DNA of 64,000 bases from Oscillospiraceae bacterium (GCA_015067025.1 SVNC01000001.1:124001-188000), one strand, 5' to 3'. Shown: positions 1-10,100, numbered from the stretch's first letter. A program made the numbers and translations. Notes: generated by a model from the letters alone, not told the origin.

Positions 1-111
1 AACCGTTACCTTTTCTCCTTTTGCCGCAAGCTCTAAAGCCATATTGACGGAAATATTTGTTTTTCCTGAGCCGTAATGACCCGTTACTATAGTAACTTTT
101 GAGTAATCCAT
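1..111 (-). CDS. P-loop ATPase (ParA/MinD-like), N-terminal fragment
   Basis: The first 37 codons of a minus-strand gene whose remainder lies beyond the left edge. The start is ATG at 109-111. The protein opens with a short beta strand (VTIVTG) followed by HYGSGKTN, a Walker A nucleotide-binding loop, and then VNMALELAAKGEKV. This arrangement is typical of ParA/MinD/CooC-type deviant P-loop ATPases, which bind ATP and move cargo or insert metals. Too little is visible to choose a subfamily. It lies downstream of ftsH on the same strand, separated by a hairpin (138-166) and with its own promoter-like sequence (169-197). Confidence 0.6.
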   Translation of the reverse strand, partial: MDYSKVTIVTGHYGSGKTNISVNMALELAAKGEKVTV

Positions 112-137
112 CTTTACTGTCCTTGAAATAAAAAGTA

Positions 138-166
138 AAAGTGCTATATCATAAATATAGCACTTT
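138..166 (-). terminator. Hairpin downstream of ftsH, probable terminator
   Basis: A perfect 12-bp stem (AAAGTGCTATAT with its complement, 5-nt loop) is followed on the minus strand by a T-rich stretch (TTTTACTTTTTATTTC). It sits about 80 nt past the ftsH stop and just before the next gene. It overlaps the expected transcription start of the promoter at 169-197, so it might instead shape the 5' end of that transcript. Confidence 0.55.
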
Positions 167-168
167 AC

Positions 169-197
169 ATTATACCATTATTTTGCCGATTTGTAAA
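169..197 (-). promoter_or_regulatory. Promoter-like sequence for the P-loop ATPase gene
   Basis: Minus strand: TTTACA, 17-nt spacer, TATAAT, placed 58 nt upstream of the ATG at 111. The -10 matches consensus exactly and the -35 matches 5 of 6. Confidence 0.5.
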
Positions 198-247
198 TAC
201 TTTAACACTACAAATTACTACAGTAAAATGAGGTTTTTTTGTGTATT

Positions 248-2179
248 TTATTCGATATTATCGCCATTTTCGGTAGAATTTACATCTTCTTCGGCTTCTG
301 TTACTTCTTCATTAGCTTCTGAAACCACTGCTTCAGCTTCGATAAGCTCTCCTGCCATCAGCTTGTAGAAGTCGTCACCATCGATCTTTTCGTGCTTGAT
401 AAGGTATTCAGCAACCTTGATAAGCTGATCCTGATGATCTGTGAGTATCTTCTTACATTCATCATAAGCTTCAGTGATGATTCTCTTTACTTCGCTGTCA
501 ATGAGGTTTAATGTTTCCTCACTGTACTGAGCTGTATGACCGTAATCTCTGCCAAGGAATACCTCGTTTTGATCGCCACCGTAAAGCACAGGACCGAGCT
601 TTTCAGAGAAGCCGTACTGTGTAACCATAGCTCTTGCACGCTTTGTAGCCTGCTGGATATCTCCGCTTGCACCTGTGCATACATCCTCAAAGCTGATGCT
701 TTCAGCAACACGACCACCCATAGTCATTACTATGTTCTGGTACATTTTGCCCTTTGTAACATGGTTATCGTCATTGTCTGGACGGCATACTGTAAGACCT
801 GCCGCCTGACCTCTCTGAATTGTTGTAACCTGATGAACTCTTTCACATTCAGGCAGATAGTATGCAGCAACTGCGTGACCTGCCTCGTGATATGCTGTGA
901 TCTTTCTGTCACGCTCTGTAACGATATGTGATTTCTTTTCAGGACCTGCAATAACCTTTAAGGTTGCTTCTTCGATATCGGTTTCTGTGATAGCGTGTCT
1001 GTTTTCACGTGCAGCAAGTAAAGCTGCTTCGTTAAGAAGATTTTCAAGATCAGCACCGGTAAAGTACTGAGTTGTTTTAGCAATTACGTTAAGATCAACG
1101 TCCGGAGCTAAAGGCTTGTTTCTTGCGTGTACCTTTAATATTTCCTCTCTTCCCTTTACGTCGGGGTAGTTTACCATAATTTCACGGTCAAATCTGCCTG
1201 GACGGAGCAGAGCAGGGTCGAGGATATCTCTTCTGTTAGTAGCCGCCATAACGATAATACCCTGATTATCGCCGAAGCCGTCCATTTCAACGAGCAACTG
1301 GTTTAAGGTCTGCTCACGCTCATCGTGACCTCCACCGAGACCTGTACCTCTCTGTCTTCCGACAGCGTCGATTTCGTCTATAAAGATGATTGAAGGAGTA
1401 TTCTTCTTTGCCTGATCGAAAAGGTCTCTTACACGGGAAGCACCAACGCCGACAAACATTTCAACGAAGTCGGAACCGCTTATTGAGAAGAAGGGGACGT
1501 TTGCTTCGCCTGCAACAGCCTTTGCAAGTAACGTTTTACCTGTGCCGGGAGGTCCGATAAGCAGTACGCCCTTGGGAATTCGAGCACCCAGTGTCTGATA
1601 CTTCTTGGGGTTCTTCATATAATCCACTATTTCTTCAAGCTCTTGCTTTTCCTCATCTGCACCGGCAACATCCTTGAAGGTGACTTTCTTGCCGTTTGAC
1701 GGCTGGTTTCTTGTGTTAGCCTTTGAGAACTGTGACATCTTTCCGCCACCGCCGGCCTGACGCATGATAACGAAGGTAAAGCCTATCATTAATGCAATCA
1801 TTAAAAGGTAAGGCAGGAAGCTGAGCAGGAAGGAATTATCAGAGATAGGATAGAAGTCCTCGATAAGTGTAGCACCGGGATTTTTCTCGTTATAATTCTT
1901 TCTGTATTCAAGTGTATCCTGTAAAAACAGATTTACGTTAGGTACAGTATATTTTTCCTGTTTGCCGTCCTTTGTCTTGTAGATAAGCTCACCTGAGCCT
2001 AAGTCAAGAGTATATTCGGTAACGTTGTAATTATCAAACTGGGATATAACATCCGAATATCTTTTGGGGACTGCTCCGGGTGTCGACATTCTGAGCATTG
2101 TAACCATACCTATGACAAGCAGTAAAATGACTGCTACATAGATAAATACACCCTTGAATTTGTTGTTGCTATGATTCAT
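248..2179 (-). CDS. ftsH: ATP-dependent zinc metalloprotease FtsH
   Basis: Membrane-bound AAA+ protease that unfolds and degrades misfolded or short-lived membrane and cytosolic proteins. The 643 residues show two membrane segments (about 11-28 and 117-139) around a small extracytoplasmic domain, a Walker A loop GPPGTGKT at 209-216, Walker B IIFIDEID at 264-271, the second region of homology (ATNR...LRPGRFD) near 313-331, and the zinc site HEAGH at 431-435. The C-terminal tail is acidic ([13 protein letters not shown]...). Length is normal for the family. A ribosome site (AAAGGAAA) precedes the ATG. It is the last gene of a tilS-hpt-ftsH run, a conserved Firmicutes order. Confidence 0.97.
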   Translation of the reverse strand: MNHSNNKFKGVFIYVAVILLLVIGMVTMLRMSTPGAVPKRYSDVISQFDNYNVTEYTLDLGSGELIYKTKDGKQEKYTVPNVNLFLQDTLEYRKNYNEKNPGATLIEDFYPISDNSFLLSFLPYLLMIALMIGFTFVIMRQAGGGGKMSQFSKANTRNQPSNGKKVTFKDVAGADEEKQELEEIVDYMKNPKKYQTLGARIPKGVLLIGPPGTGKTLLAKAVAGEANVPFFSISGSDFVEMFVGVGASRVRDLFDQAKKNTPSIIFIDEIDAVGRQRGTGLGGGHDEREQTLNQLLVEMDGFGDNQGIIVMAATNRRDILDPALLRPGRFDREIMVNYPDVKGREEILKVHARNKPLAPDVDLNVIAKTTQYFTGADLENLLNEAALLAARENRHAITETDIEEATLKVIAGPEKKSHIVTERDRKITAYHEAGHAVAAYYLPECERVHQVTTIQRGQAAGLTVCRPDNDDNHVTKGKMYQNIVMTMGGRVAESISFEDVCTGASGDIQQATKRARAMVTQYGFSEKLGPVLYGGDQNEVFLGRDYGHTAQYSEETLNLIDSEVKRIITEAYDECKKILTDHQDQLIKVAEYLIKHEKIDGDDFYKLMAGELIEAEAVVSEANEEVTEAEEDVNSTENGDNIE

Positions 2180-2237
2180 ACTTTGGTTGTTTCCTTTCGT
2201 CTGTTTAAGTGTTCTTCACATTTATACCAAAAGCTTA

Positions 2238-2765
2238 TTATATAGCTTCTTCTTTAATAACACCTATGTAAGGGAGATTTCTGTATTTCTGTGAGTGGTC
2301 AAGACCGTAGCCTACTACGAATACGTTATCTACCTCAAAGCCTACGTACTGTGCCTTGACATCCTCTGATTTTTCAATCTTCTTGTCAAGCAACGTGCAT
2401 ATACTGATGCTTTTGGGATTTCTCTTTGCAAGCTCTCTTTTGATGAAAGCAAGAGTTTTTCCCGTATCAAGAATATCCTCAACAAGTATAATATTCTTAC
2501 CTGAAATATCTTCAGATAGATCCTTAGTGATAGTAAGCTCCTTTGATACCGTACCGTCATAGGATTTTACACCCATAAAGTCTATTTTGCAGTCAAGATC
2601 AATATTTCTCATTACATCTGCAAAGAACAATACAGAGCCTCTTAAAATACCGACAAGCAGTATCTCTTCGCCCTCAAAATCCTTTGTTATCTGCTCACCG
2701 ATCTCCTTTGACCTTTTGATAAGCTGTTCTTCGGAAAAGATGATCTCTTTTATATCCTTATGCAT
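2238..2765 (-). CDS. hpt: Hypoxanthine phosphoribosyltransferase
   Basis: Purine salvage enzyme joining hypoxanthine or guanine to PRPP to give IMP or GMP. The PRPP-binding loop is visible as ILVEDILDTGKTL, preceded by the substrate-hood region (GVKSYDGT), and the family signature LRGSVLFFADV lies near the N-terminus. I chose the ATG at 2765 (MHKDIKEI..., 175 residues) over an in-frame ATG 18 nt upstream because AAGGAAG lies six nt before the inner ATG; the longer form would place that sequence inside the gene. It lies between tilS and ftsH, and a good promoter (2858-2886) precedes it. Salvage here complements the de novo purine genes at 46-57 kb. Confidence 0.94.
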   Translation of the reverse strand: MHKDIKEIIFSEEQLIKRSKEIGEQITKDFEGEEILLVGILRGSVLFFADVMRNIDLDCKIDFMGVKSYDGTVSKELTITKDLSEDISGKNIILVEDILDTGKTLAFIKRELAKRNPKSISICTLLDKKIEKSEDVKAQYVGFEVDNVFVVGYGLDHSQKYRNLPYIGVIKEEAI

Positions 2766-2857
2766 TTTTTGCTTCCTTATCATATCATATTTTATTTTTA
2801 TGAATTAAATATAAATAAACAGAAAATATTTCACTGATTTCCAGATTAGCCCAATAT

Positions 2858-2886
2858 AGTATATCATAAATTGATTTTAATTGCAA
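2858..2886 (-). promoter_or_regulatory. Sigma-A-type promoter for hpt-ftsH
   Basis: Minus strand: TTGCAA, 17-nt spacer, TATACT. It would start transcription about 85 nt before the hpt start and could drive hpt and ftsH independently of the upstream rnj-tilS run. Confidence 0.6.
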
Positions 2887-2937
2887 CTAAAAACAGGTTA
2901 ATTTCAGATTATATTCACCGTTTCAACATATTTACTG

Positions 2938-3909
2938 TCAGTTTCTCCTGAATTTCTCCGTATCTGTAATTACAGACAGATATTTTTTTCTTATCTGCAG
3001 GAATTTATACTGGCACGGATTTATTTTACCCTTTCCGTCCCTTATTATTTGTACTGCGTTTGCAAGGGCAAGTGAGCCTATTGGGATGTCGTTCTCATCA
3101 AAAATCATCGCCACTGCTCGTCTTAATATACATTCGTCAAGGCTTTGTAAAGCTAAGACACTGTATTTTCCGTCTTTTCTTGCTTTTTCAAGTTCTCTTT
3201 TTGCTATATCATCAAGATATAGATCATCAAGAGCTACTGACTGACTCATTCTGCTGATAGATGTCACAAGTGACGGATTTATTTTTTTAAGCTCGGGTAT
3301 TATATTTATCCTCAGCTTGTTTCTTGTATAGTCGGTAGAAAGGTTTGTGCTGTCGGTAACGTAGGGTAACGAATATTCCTTGCAGAAATTTTCAATATCC
3401 TCTCTTGTACAGTCAATAAGCGGTCTTATGATATTGTCTCTCTTGGGTGGAATACCACACATACCCGACAGAGCCGTACCTCTTATAAGATTTATCAGTA
3501 CCGTTTCACAGTTATCAGATGCCGTATGTGCAGTAGCAATAAGTCTGTCTGCCCCAAGCTCTGAGAAGAAATCGTATCTTATCTTTCTTGCCACAAGCTC
3601 AACACTTTCATGCTTTGAAACGTAGTCCAGCACCTTTATATTTCTTACGTAAAGCGGAATATCGAGAAGTCTGCACATTCTTCTTACAAACATCTCGTCG
3701 CCATCGCTTTCGTCGCCTCGTAAATTGTGGTTTACGTGGCAGGCAGAAAGCTCTATCTGCAGTTCATCCTTTAAAAACCACAGAGAATAAAGCAACGCTA
3801 CGCTGTCAGCACCGCCGCTTAATGCAACGGTTATTTTGCAGGGAAGTTCTTTTATCATACCGAATTTAAGAACAGCGTTTTTAACTTTGTCTTTCATCTT
3901 TATGAACAT
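2938..3909 (-). CDS. tilS: tRNA(Ile)-lysidine synthase, short form
   Basis: Adds lysine to C34 of the CAU-anticodon isoleucine tRNA so that it reads AUA; essential in bacteria. The PP-loop motif SGGADS is at about 31-36, followed by the N-type ATP pyrophosphatase fold (HVNHNLRGDESDGDE, ATAHTASDN). At 323 residues it is near the size of short TilS proteins and lacks most of the C-terminal substrate-binding domains seen in longer homologues (around 430-470 residues). The start at 3909 overlaps the end of dnaB by 29 nt; an in-frame ATG at 3897 is an alternative with better spacing from GGAG. Translational coupling to dnaB is likely. Confidence 0.93.
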   Translation of the reverse strand: MFIKMKDKVKNAVLKFGMIKELPCKITVALSGGADSVALLYSLWFLKDELQIELSACHVNHNLRGDESDGDEMFVRRMCRLLDIPLYVRNIKVLDYVSKHESVELVARKIRYDFFSELGADRLIATAHTASDNCETVLINLIRGTALSGMCGIPPKRDNIIRPLIDCTREDIENFCKEYSLPYVTDSTNLSTDYTRNKLRINIIPELKKINPSLVTSISRMSQSVALDDLYLDDIAKRELEKARKDGKYSVLALQSLDECILRRAVAMIFDENDIPIGSLALANAVQIIRDGKGKINPCQYKFLQIRKKYLSVITDTEKFRRN

Positions 3910-5260
3910 ACTCCACGTCGGTAAATCTTGTAAACTGTCCGTCCCACATCATATTGATATCTCTTGTTTCACCGTGACGGTTTTTTGCAATGATACATTT
4001 GCAGGCACGCTGGTCTTCCTTGTCTTTTTCATAATAGCCGTCTCTGTATAAGAACAGTACGATATCTGCGTCCTGCTCGATAGAACCCGAGTCACGAAGG
4101 TCTGACAGCATAGGTGTTTTATCTTCCTTCTTTTCGGCTGAACGGGCGAGCTGTGAAAGGCAGATAACGGGGACGTTAAGCTCTTTTGCTAAGATCTTAA
4201 GATTTCTTGTGATTTCAGAAACCTCGTTTACTCGGTTCAGATCCTTTCTGCCTGAAGACATAAGCTGAAGGTAGTCGATTACCACGAGTCCTAAATTATC
4301 TATTCTTCTCAGCTTTGCCTTCATTTCGTTTACTGTACTTACAGAGCTGTCGTCTATATACATATTGAAATTTGACAGAATTGCCGCAGTATCCGCAAGA
4401 TTTTTCCACTGTGCACTTGTAAGTCTGCCTGTCTTCATTACTTCACTGGGCAGTCTGCCTTCGCTGGACAGCATTCTTGTAACCAGCTGTTCCTTCGACA
4501 TTTCGAGAGAGAAGGTACATACAGCCTTTTCGGGATGATATTTTGCCGTATTTGACGCAATATTCATTGCAAATGACGTCTTACCCATACCGGGGCGGGC
4601 AGCGATGATGATAAGGTCAGATTTATTAAGACCGTAGATGTACTTATCGAGAGTAGGAAAGCCTGATTTAAGACCTTTACCATTTTGTCTTTCCGGGTCA
4701 GCGGCAAGAGCTGAAAGATCATTCAGAATGTCTACGATAACACCGTTTATCTTTACAAGACCTCTCACCTGATTTTCGTTTCTTATCTCATATACTCGTC
4801 TTTCGGCAAGCTCTAAAAGATTAGAGGTGGAAGCACCGCTGTCCGCAGATTCGTTTAATATTTCTTCAGCTATTTCAATAAGCTGTCTTCTTGTGTACTT
4901 TTCTTCAATTATTTCGATATATCTGTCAATGCTTGAAATACTCGGAACTGATTCCATAAGCTTTACAAGATATACCTTACCTTCTTCGGGAGTGTCAAAG
5001 ACCGCCTTTTTTGTGCGTTCATCCTTTTTGTTGCAGGCTTCAAGCACCGTTACTATATCAATGGTTTCGCTTGCGGCGAACATCTGTGACATAACGGTGT
5101 AGATTTCACTATGTAATTTTATATAGAAATGCTCAGGGTGCAGCTTTGCTGACGCCTTGGGCATATTATTCTGACTATCCAGCAGAATTGCACCAAGCAC
5201 TGATTGTTCGGCGTCAAGATTGTAGGGCTTATTTATACCCGAAAGTTCAAGCTCTGCCAC
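3881..5260 (-). CDS. dnaB: Replicative DNA helicase DnaB
   Basis: Hexameric helicase that unwinds DNA at the replication fork. The N-terminal DnaB domain (NLDAEQSVLGAILLD) binds primase; a linker follows; the RecA-like motor carries the Walker A loop ARPGMGKTS at 221-229 and the Walker B region LVVIDYLQLM, then the family signature SQLARSAEKK and LSDLRDSGSIEQDAD. Its 459 residues match the family. It starts with GTG at 5260, eight nt after AAGGAAG. It follows rplI closely (20-nt gap), a widely conserved rplI-dnaB pairing, and overlaps tilS. Confidence 0.97.
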   Translation of the reverse strand: MAELELSGINKPYNLDAEQSVLGAILLDSQNNMPKASAKLHPEHFYIKLHSEIYTVMSQMFAASETIDIVTVLEACNKKDERTKKAVFDTPEEGKVYLVKLMESVPSISSIDRYIEIIEEKYTRRQLIEIAEEILNESADSGASTSNLLELAERRVYEIRNENQVRGLVKINGVIVDILNDLSALAADPERQNGKGLKSGFPTLDKYIYGLNKSDLIIIAARPGMGKTSFAMNIASNTAKYHPEKAVCTFSLEMSKEQLVTRMLSSEGRLPSEVMKTGRLTSAQWKNLADTAAILSNFNMYIDDSSVSTVNEMKAKLRRIDNLGLVVIDYLQLMSSGRKDLNRVNEVSEITRNLKILAKELNVPVICLSQLARSAEKKEDKTPMLSDLRDSGSIEQDADIVLFLYRDGYYEKDKEDQRACKCIIAKNRHGETRDINMMWDGQFTRFTDVEYVHKDERQS

Positions 5261-5280
5261 TTATGCCACTTCCTTTTTTA

Positions 5281-5727
5281 TTATTCTTCAACTACGTTTA
5301 CGTTAAATTTTGCAACGATACCTGTGAAAAGCTTAGCTTCTGCTTCAAAAGTACCAAAGGACTTGATATCTGTTCTTGTGCTTATCTTTCTCTTGTCAAC
5401 GTCAAAGCCGAATTCCTTTTTGATAAGAGCACTGATGTCCTTGCCTGTAACAGAGCCGAAGAGCTTTCCACCCTGACCTGCCTTGGCAGTGATCTTAAGA
5501 GTCTTACCGTCAATTGTATCCTTTATCTTCTGAGCGTGAGCAGCTTCAACGTCAAGCTTGTGCTGAGCAGAAGCCTTCTGTCCCTCAAGGTGGTTTAAGT
5601 TTTCATTTGTAGCTTCAACTGCAAGCTTTTTCTTTATAAGGCAGTTTCTTGCATAGCTGTCCTTAACTTCCTTTATTTCGCCTTTTTTACCTGTGCCGGC
5701 AATATCCTGTAATAAAATGATCTTCAT
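5281..5727 (-). CDS. rplI: 50S ribosomal protein L9
   Basis: Large-subunit protein that binds 23S rRNA near the L1 stalk base and helps keep reading frame. The 148 residues begin [18 protein letters not shown], the L9 signature, then a central charged helix (residues about 45-75) connecting to a C-terminal domain. ATG at 5727 is preceded by AAAGGAAG. It sits between gdpP and dnaB, as in Bacillus and many Clostridia. Confidence 0.97.
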   Translation of the reverse strand: MKIILLQDIAGTGKKGEIKEVKDSYARNCLIKKKLAVEATNENLNHLEGQKASAQHKLDVEAAHAQKIKDTIDGKTLKITAKAGQGGKLFGSVTGKDISALIKKEFGFDVDKRKISTRTDIKSFGTFEAEAKLFTGIVAKFNVNVVEE

Positions 5728-5745
5728 AATAAATCTTCCTTTCTT

Positions 5746-7749
5746 TTATTTAGACGTATTTTCGCTTGAATTTACTTTTACTATATTGATGTAATAATCA
5801 TCAATAGCTGATTTAAGCTGTTCTTCAGCTTGCTTTATATTGTTCACCTTAAGCTGTGTACCTGCCATTGTCTGATGACCGCCGCCGCCTAAAGCCTCCA
5901 TAATGAGCTGAACGTTAAGTGCACCCATACTTCTTGCACTTATAGATACTTCGTTTGACATAGTCTTGTAAAGTACGAAGGATGCATCTACGTTGTTTAT
6001 TGTCAGCAGATCGTCTGCCGCCTGAGGAGCAGTTATTCTCATATCCTCTGCATAGAAATCGCAGGGAGCAATAGCACATTTGCGGTATATCTCAGCGTCT
6101 GCAACAATCTGTGTTTTTCTCTTGTAGCTGTCTATTGAGCTTGCAAAAAGCTTCTTTACCGTAACGGTATCAGCACCGAGTTTTCTTAAATAGGCGGCCG
6201 CTTCAAATGTGCGGGCACCTGTTTTCATAATAAAATTCTTTGTGTCAAGCATAATACCCGCCAGCAGACATTCTGCCTGTACGGCTCTCAGCTTTCCTGC
6301 CTCACCGAAATACTGGATAAGCTCTGTTACCATTTCTGAAGCAGAAGATGCATAAGGCTCGTGGTGGAATATTATAGCATTATCTATATGATTTACCATT
6401 CTTCTGTGATGGTCAATTACTACTACCTTTTCAGCCGCTTCGTGCAGTTCTTCACTTTCAATTATCTGAGGATTATGAGTATCACAGATTATAAGCAGTG
6501 ACTCTGACGTGATATCTTCAAGAGCCTTTGCAGGAGAGATGAATACAGGGTCTTCGTTTTCTGTTTCAGGGAACATATCAATAAGATTTCTTGCAAGCGA
6601 AGTTTCTACGTCGCATACCGCATAGGCTTCTTTGCCTAAATTTCTTATTGCACAGGTAAGACCTACCGATGAACCGACACTGTCAAGATCGCTGTGCTTG
6701 TGTCCCATTATGTAGACCTTATCAGAGCCTGCAACTAAGTCAAGCAGAGAGTTTGCAATAATTCTTGTTTTAACCTGAGTATGACGCTCAACGCCCTTAG
6801 AAACACCGCCGTAAAATTCAAAACCGCTTTCAGTCTTGATAGCCGCCTGGTCGCCACCACGTCCCAAAGCCATTTCAAGTGCCTGCTGTGCTAACTGTTC
6901 GCTTTCGCGGAGTGTCTTACCGGTTCTGCCGATTCCGATGGAAAGAGAAACTGTGATTCTGTCATCGATTGCTATTTCTCTTGCCTTGTCGAGTATTTCA
7001 AATTTGCTTTCAATAAGCTTTGCAATGTGTCTTTCTTCAAGTACTGCAATAAATCTGTTGGAAGAATTTTTTCTCAGTATACCTGAAGTCTGTGATACGA
7101 AGTCTTCGAGGAGCTTATCTATCTGTACGGATACGTGTGCCTTTTCACTTTCAAGTGCACCGCTTATAATTTCTTCATATCCGTCTACCATTATAAGAAC
7201 TACAACGGGGTGAGATAACTTTTTCTCAGTCTGCAGAGCCTTGAACTCCGTTATATTTCTGAAGAACAGAAGTGATAACTCGCCCTTTTCGTCTTCATCT
7301 ATCTTTCTTGCGTGCACGCTGTATATACTTGAATTGTAGCTTATCGTAATGCCGTCTTTTTTGAAAAATTCTTCTACCGAAATATCGGTTATCATACTCA
7401 AGGGATTGCCATATTCACAACTACCTCGGAATTCCTCGGAGAATTTCTCGTTGCACCATACGATGTTGCTCTTGGTATCTACAACTACCGCTGACATAGG
7501 AAAGGTCTGGACGCTTAAATGCTTTTTTGAGTCCAACTCTTCTTCTACTCTTGCATAATACTGAAAGGTCTTTCGAGTGACCTGAATAAGCTTGCCAATG
7601 GCAAATCCGCCGATAAGCACTATAAAGGGTGCAGACAGCCAGAATATTTTTACATTACAGGTGTAGGTGTACACAAGTAATGCGGCAAGGGATACAATGA
7701 GTGCGGTGATTGATATTACAAGACCGCCGTCACGGTAGAAGTTTTTCAA
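5746..7749 (-). CDS. gdpP: Cyclic-di-AMP phosphodiesterase GdpP
   Basis: Membrane phosphodiesterase that linearises c-di-AMP to pApA. Domains in order: two membrane helices (about 11-30 and 35-55), a PAS-like sensor (about 80-165), a degenerate GGDEF domain (about 175-315, with RGGD instead of an active GGDEF loop), and a DHH/DHHA1 hydrolase with GHKHSDLDS at 349-357, DHH at 446-448 and a C-terminal GGGGHQ. All expected metal ligands of the DHH domain appear present. Translation starts at TTG (7749), eight nt after AAGGAGG. It lies directly upstream of rplI. CdaA (15428-16333), the opposing cyclase, is in the same window. Confidence 0.95.
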   Translation of the reverse strand: MKNFYRDGGLVISITALIVSLAALLVYTYTCNVKIFWLSAPFIVLIGGFAIGKLIQVTRKTFQYYARVEEELDSKKHLSVQTFPMSAVVVDTKSNIVWCNEKFSEEFRGSCEYGNPLSMITDISVEEFFKKDGITISYNSSIYSVHARKIDEDEKGELSLLFFRNITEFKALQTEKKLSHPVVVLIMVDGYEEIISGALESEKAHVSVQIDKLLEDFVSQTSGILRKNSSNRFIAVLEERHIAKLIESKFEILDKAREIAIDDRITVSLSIGIGRTGKTLRESEQLAQQALEMALGRGGDQAAIKTESGFEFYGGVSKGVERHTQVKTRIIANSLLDLVAGSDKVYIMGHKHSDLDSVGSSVGLTCAIRNLGKEAYAVCDVETSLARNLIDMFPETENEDPVFISPAKALEDITSESLLIICDTHNPQIIESEELHEAAEKVVVIDHHRRMVNHIDNAIIFHHEPYASSASEMVTELIQYFGEAGKLRAVQAECLLAGIMLDTKNFIMKTGARTFEAAAYLRKLGADTVTVKKLFASSIDSYKRKTQIVADAEIYRKCAIAPCDFYAEDMRITAPQAADDLLTINNVDASFVLYKTMSNEVSISARSMGALNVQLIMEALGGGGHQTMAGTQLKVNNIKQAEEQLKSAIDDYYINIVKVNSSENTSK

Positions 7750-7772
7750 GGCTGTCGCCTCCTTTCAGGATG

Positions 7773-9722
7773 TCATATTTCCATAATTATAGGAAGTATC
7801 ATAGGACTTCTCTTTGTCTTCTGATAAATATAATCTCCAAGATCGTCCCTTACTGCCGACTTTATATTACCCCATTCACGGATATTTCTGTCAGCACATT
7901 TCTTAAAGCTCTTTGCTACTACCTGTTTCGCATTGTCGATAAGCTCTTCAGATTCTTTTACGTATACAAAGCCTCTTGATATTACGTCAGGGCCTGCTAC
8001 AACAGTGCCGTTTTCACGGTTCATCGTTGCAACGACGATAATAAGTCCGTCTTCTGCAAGATGCTTTCTGTCACGAAGCACTACAGAGCCTACGTCACCG
8101 ACGCTAAGACCGTCAACAAGTACCTTGCCTGCCTGAACCTGCTCGGTTATCTTCATTTCGATACTGTCTGTAGTAACTACCTGACCCAAATTCAGCAGGA
8201 AGATATTTTCTTCAGGAATCCCCATCTGCATAGCAAGTGATTTATGCTTCATAAGGTGCTTGAATTCGCCGTGTATAGGAATAAAGAACTTAGGCTTTGT
8301 AAGAGCAAGCATCATTTTAAGCTCATCCTGGCAAGCGTGACCTGAAACGTGTACCTCGTACATTGCTTCGTATACGACTTCCGCACCCTGCTTCATAAGT
8401 TCGTTTACGAGCTTGCCGACAAATTTTTCGTTGCCGGGAATAGGAGTAGCAGAAATGATAATAAGATCGTTAGGGGTGATAGACACCTGTCTGTGATCTC
8501 CTGATGACATACGGGAAAGGGCGGACAATGGCTCGCCCTGGCTACCAGTAGTGATAATAACCACCTTTTCGGGAGGATAATTATTTACGTTTTCAATATC
8601 TATAAGCATACCTTCAGGAATTTTGATGTAATTCAGTTCCTTTGCAGTATTCATTACGTTGAGCATACTTCTGCCTGATACAGCAACCTTTCTGTCCCAG
8701 AGCTTTGCACTGTTTATTATCTGCTGTATTCTGTGAATGTTACTGGAGAAGGTCGCAACGATGATTCGCTTTCCTTCACCGCTGGCAAACAGACTGCGGA
8801 AGCTTTCGCCCACCTTACGCTCTGTTGCGGTATAGCCCGGACGCTCTGCATTTGTACTTTCGGATAAAAGGGCAAGAACGCCCTTGTTACCAAGCTCGCC
8901 AAAGCGTGCTAAATCTATAATTCCACCTTCGATAGGGGTGTAGTCTACCTTAAAGTCACCTGTATGAACGATAATACCTGCAGGAGTATGGATAGCCATA
9001 GCACAGGCATCGGGGATAGAGTGATTGACTCTGATAAATTCAACTGCCATACAGCCCATTTTTACATTCTGTCTGGGTTCTACCACGTTCAGCTTGCAAT
9101 CGGCAAGCATACCATGTTCCTTCAGTTTTCCTTCTACTAAACCTAAGGTCAGCCTTGTACCGTATACGGGTACGTTTACCTTCTTTAAAAGATAGGGGAG
9201 TGCACCGATATGATCCTCGTGTCCGTGAGTCAGAACAACGCCACGGAATTTTTCTCTGTTCTTTTCAAGATAAGCAAAGTCGGGTATAACAAGATCGACA
9301 CCCAGCATATCCTCATCAGGAAAGGCAAGACCGCAGTCTATAATGAACATATCGTTTGAACATTCATAAACGTAGAGGTTTTTACCTATCTCGTTTATAC
9401 CGCCGAGTGCCATAATACGCACGGGAGTTTTTTTCTGGGGTACAGCGGGCTGTGCAGGTACAGCAGCTTTCTTTGCCGTATTGTTTTTTAATACGGGTGT
9501 GCCCTGGGGCTTAGCTGCGGATGCAGCCTTCTTCTGTGTTTTCTCTGCAGAATTATTTGGCGGAGTATCACTTACAGTCTTTTTTCTGTCTGTCAGCTTG
9601 AACTGACCGCCAAGCTTAGTTATTTTCTTTGTTCCTTTACTTTTGACGTTCTGCTTTGCTTTGCCTTTCTGTTTTGACTGTTCAGGTGAAGTAAGCAGAT
9701 TTTTTGAGTCTAATATTCCCAT
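7773..9722 (-). CDS. rnj: Ribonuclease J with a long basic N-terminal extension
   Basis: Metallo-beta-lactamase/beta-CASP ribonuclease with 5'-3' exonuclease and endonuclease activity in mRNA decay and RNA maturation. The core begins around residue 100 (RIMALGGINEIGKN); the zinc motif HGHEDH is at 166-171; the beta-CASP and C-terminal domains follow, with SGHA and PIHGEFKHL signatures. About 100 residues rich in Lys, Ala, Pro and Gln precede the core and are not part of the usual ~555-residue enzyme. I chose ATG 9722 because AGAAAGGAAA lies just upstream; an in-frame ATG at 9749 lacks such a site. A promoter about 200 nt upstream (9923-9951) implies a long 5' leader. Confidence 0.94.
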   Translation of the reverse strand: MGILDSKNLLTSPEQSKQKGKAKQNVKSKGTKKITKLGGQFKLTDRKKTVSDTPPNNSAEKTQKKAASAAKPQGTPVLKNNTAKKAAVPAQPAVPQKKTPVRIMALGGINEIGKNLYVYECSNDMFIIDCGLAFPDEDMLGVDLVIPDFAYLEKNREKFRGVVLTHGHEDHIGALPYLLKKVNVPVYGTRLTLGLVEGKLKEHGMLADCKLNVVEPRQNVKMGCMAVEFIRVNHSIPDACAMAIHTPAGIIVHTGDFKVDYTPIEGGIIDLARFGELGNKGVLALLSESTNAERPGYTATERKVGESFRSLFASGEGKRIIVATFSSNIHRIQQIINSAKLWDRKVAVSGRSMLNVMNTAKELNYIKIPEGMLIDIENVNNYPPEKVVIITTGSQGEPLSALSRMSSGDHRQVSITPNDLIIISATPIPGNEKFVGKLVNELMKQGAEVVYEAMYEVHVSGHACQDELKMMLALTKPKFFIPIHGEFKHLMKHKSLAMQMGIPEENIFLLNLGQVVTTDSIEMKITEQVQAGKVLVDGLSVGDVGSVVLRDRKHLAEDGLIIVVATMNRENGTVVAGPDVISRGFVYVKESEELIDNAKQVVAKSFKKCADRNIREWGNIKSAVRDDLGDYIYQKTKRSPMILPIIMEI

Positions 9723-9922
9723 ATAATTTCCTTTCTTTTTGTGGGGCAAAAGTGATTTATGTACAGCTATAGCATATATACGAGATTTTAATCAAAGCTC
9801 AGGCGTAATTACAATACACAAATCCCGTTTCACTTCTGCTATTTTTTTGATTATATTATAGAGCGTATCTGCAAATTTTTGTAAGCAGATATTCGCTTAA
9901 AGCACATAAAGATACATAATAT

Positions 9923-9951
9923 ATTGTAACCCAAAATGACCTCGTTGTCAA
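9923..9951 (-). promoter_or_regulatory. Consensus promoter with long leader for rnj
   Basis: Minus strand: TTGACA, 17-nt spacer, TACAAT. The transcript would carry roughly 190 nt of leader before the rnj start. In this gene-free stretch (9723-10100) I see no other clear feature: a TATAAT-like run is present at about 9850-9860, and no convincing hairpin or promoter for the plus-strand DUF3343 gene was found. Confidence 0.7.
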
Positions 9952-10100
9952 GTAAAACGGAAAATAAACACCACACAAAATTCCATCTCAGTGAAGATAT
10001 TATTGACAGGTGTACAGCCTTTATTACTTTCACTTACATAACTTCTGCGGCATATACTGCTAAAAAAGACCGATTGCGACATACAGAAGGGAGAACTCAA

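Noticed and set aside
2766-2783. Upstream ATG for hpt adding six residues
   Set aside because: The ribosome site AAGGAAG falls between the two ATGs, so the inner ATG is the start.
9936-10100. Longer N-terminus for the DUF3343 protein
   Set aside because: No ribosome site, atypical residues, and overlap with the rnj promoter; the internal ATG has GAAGGGAG.
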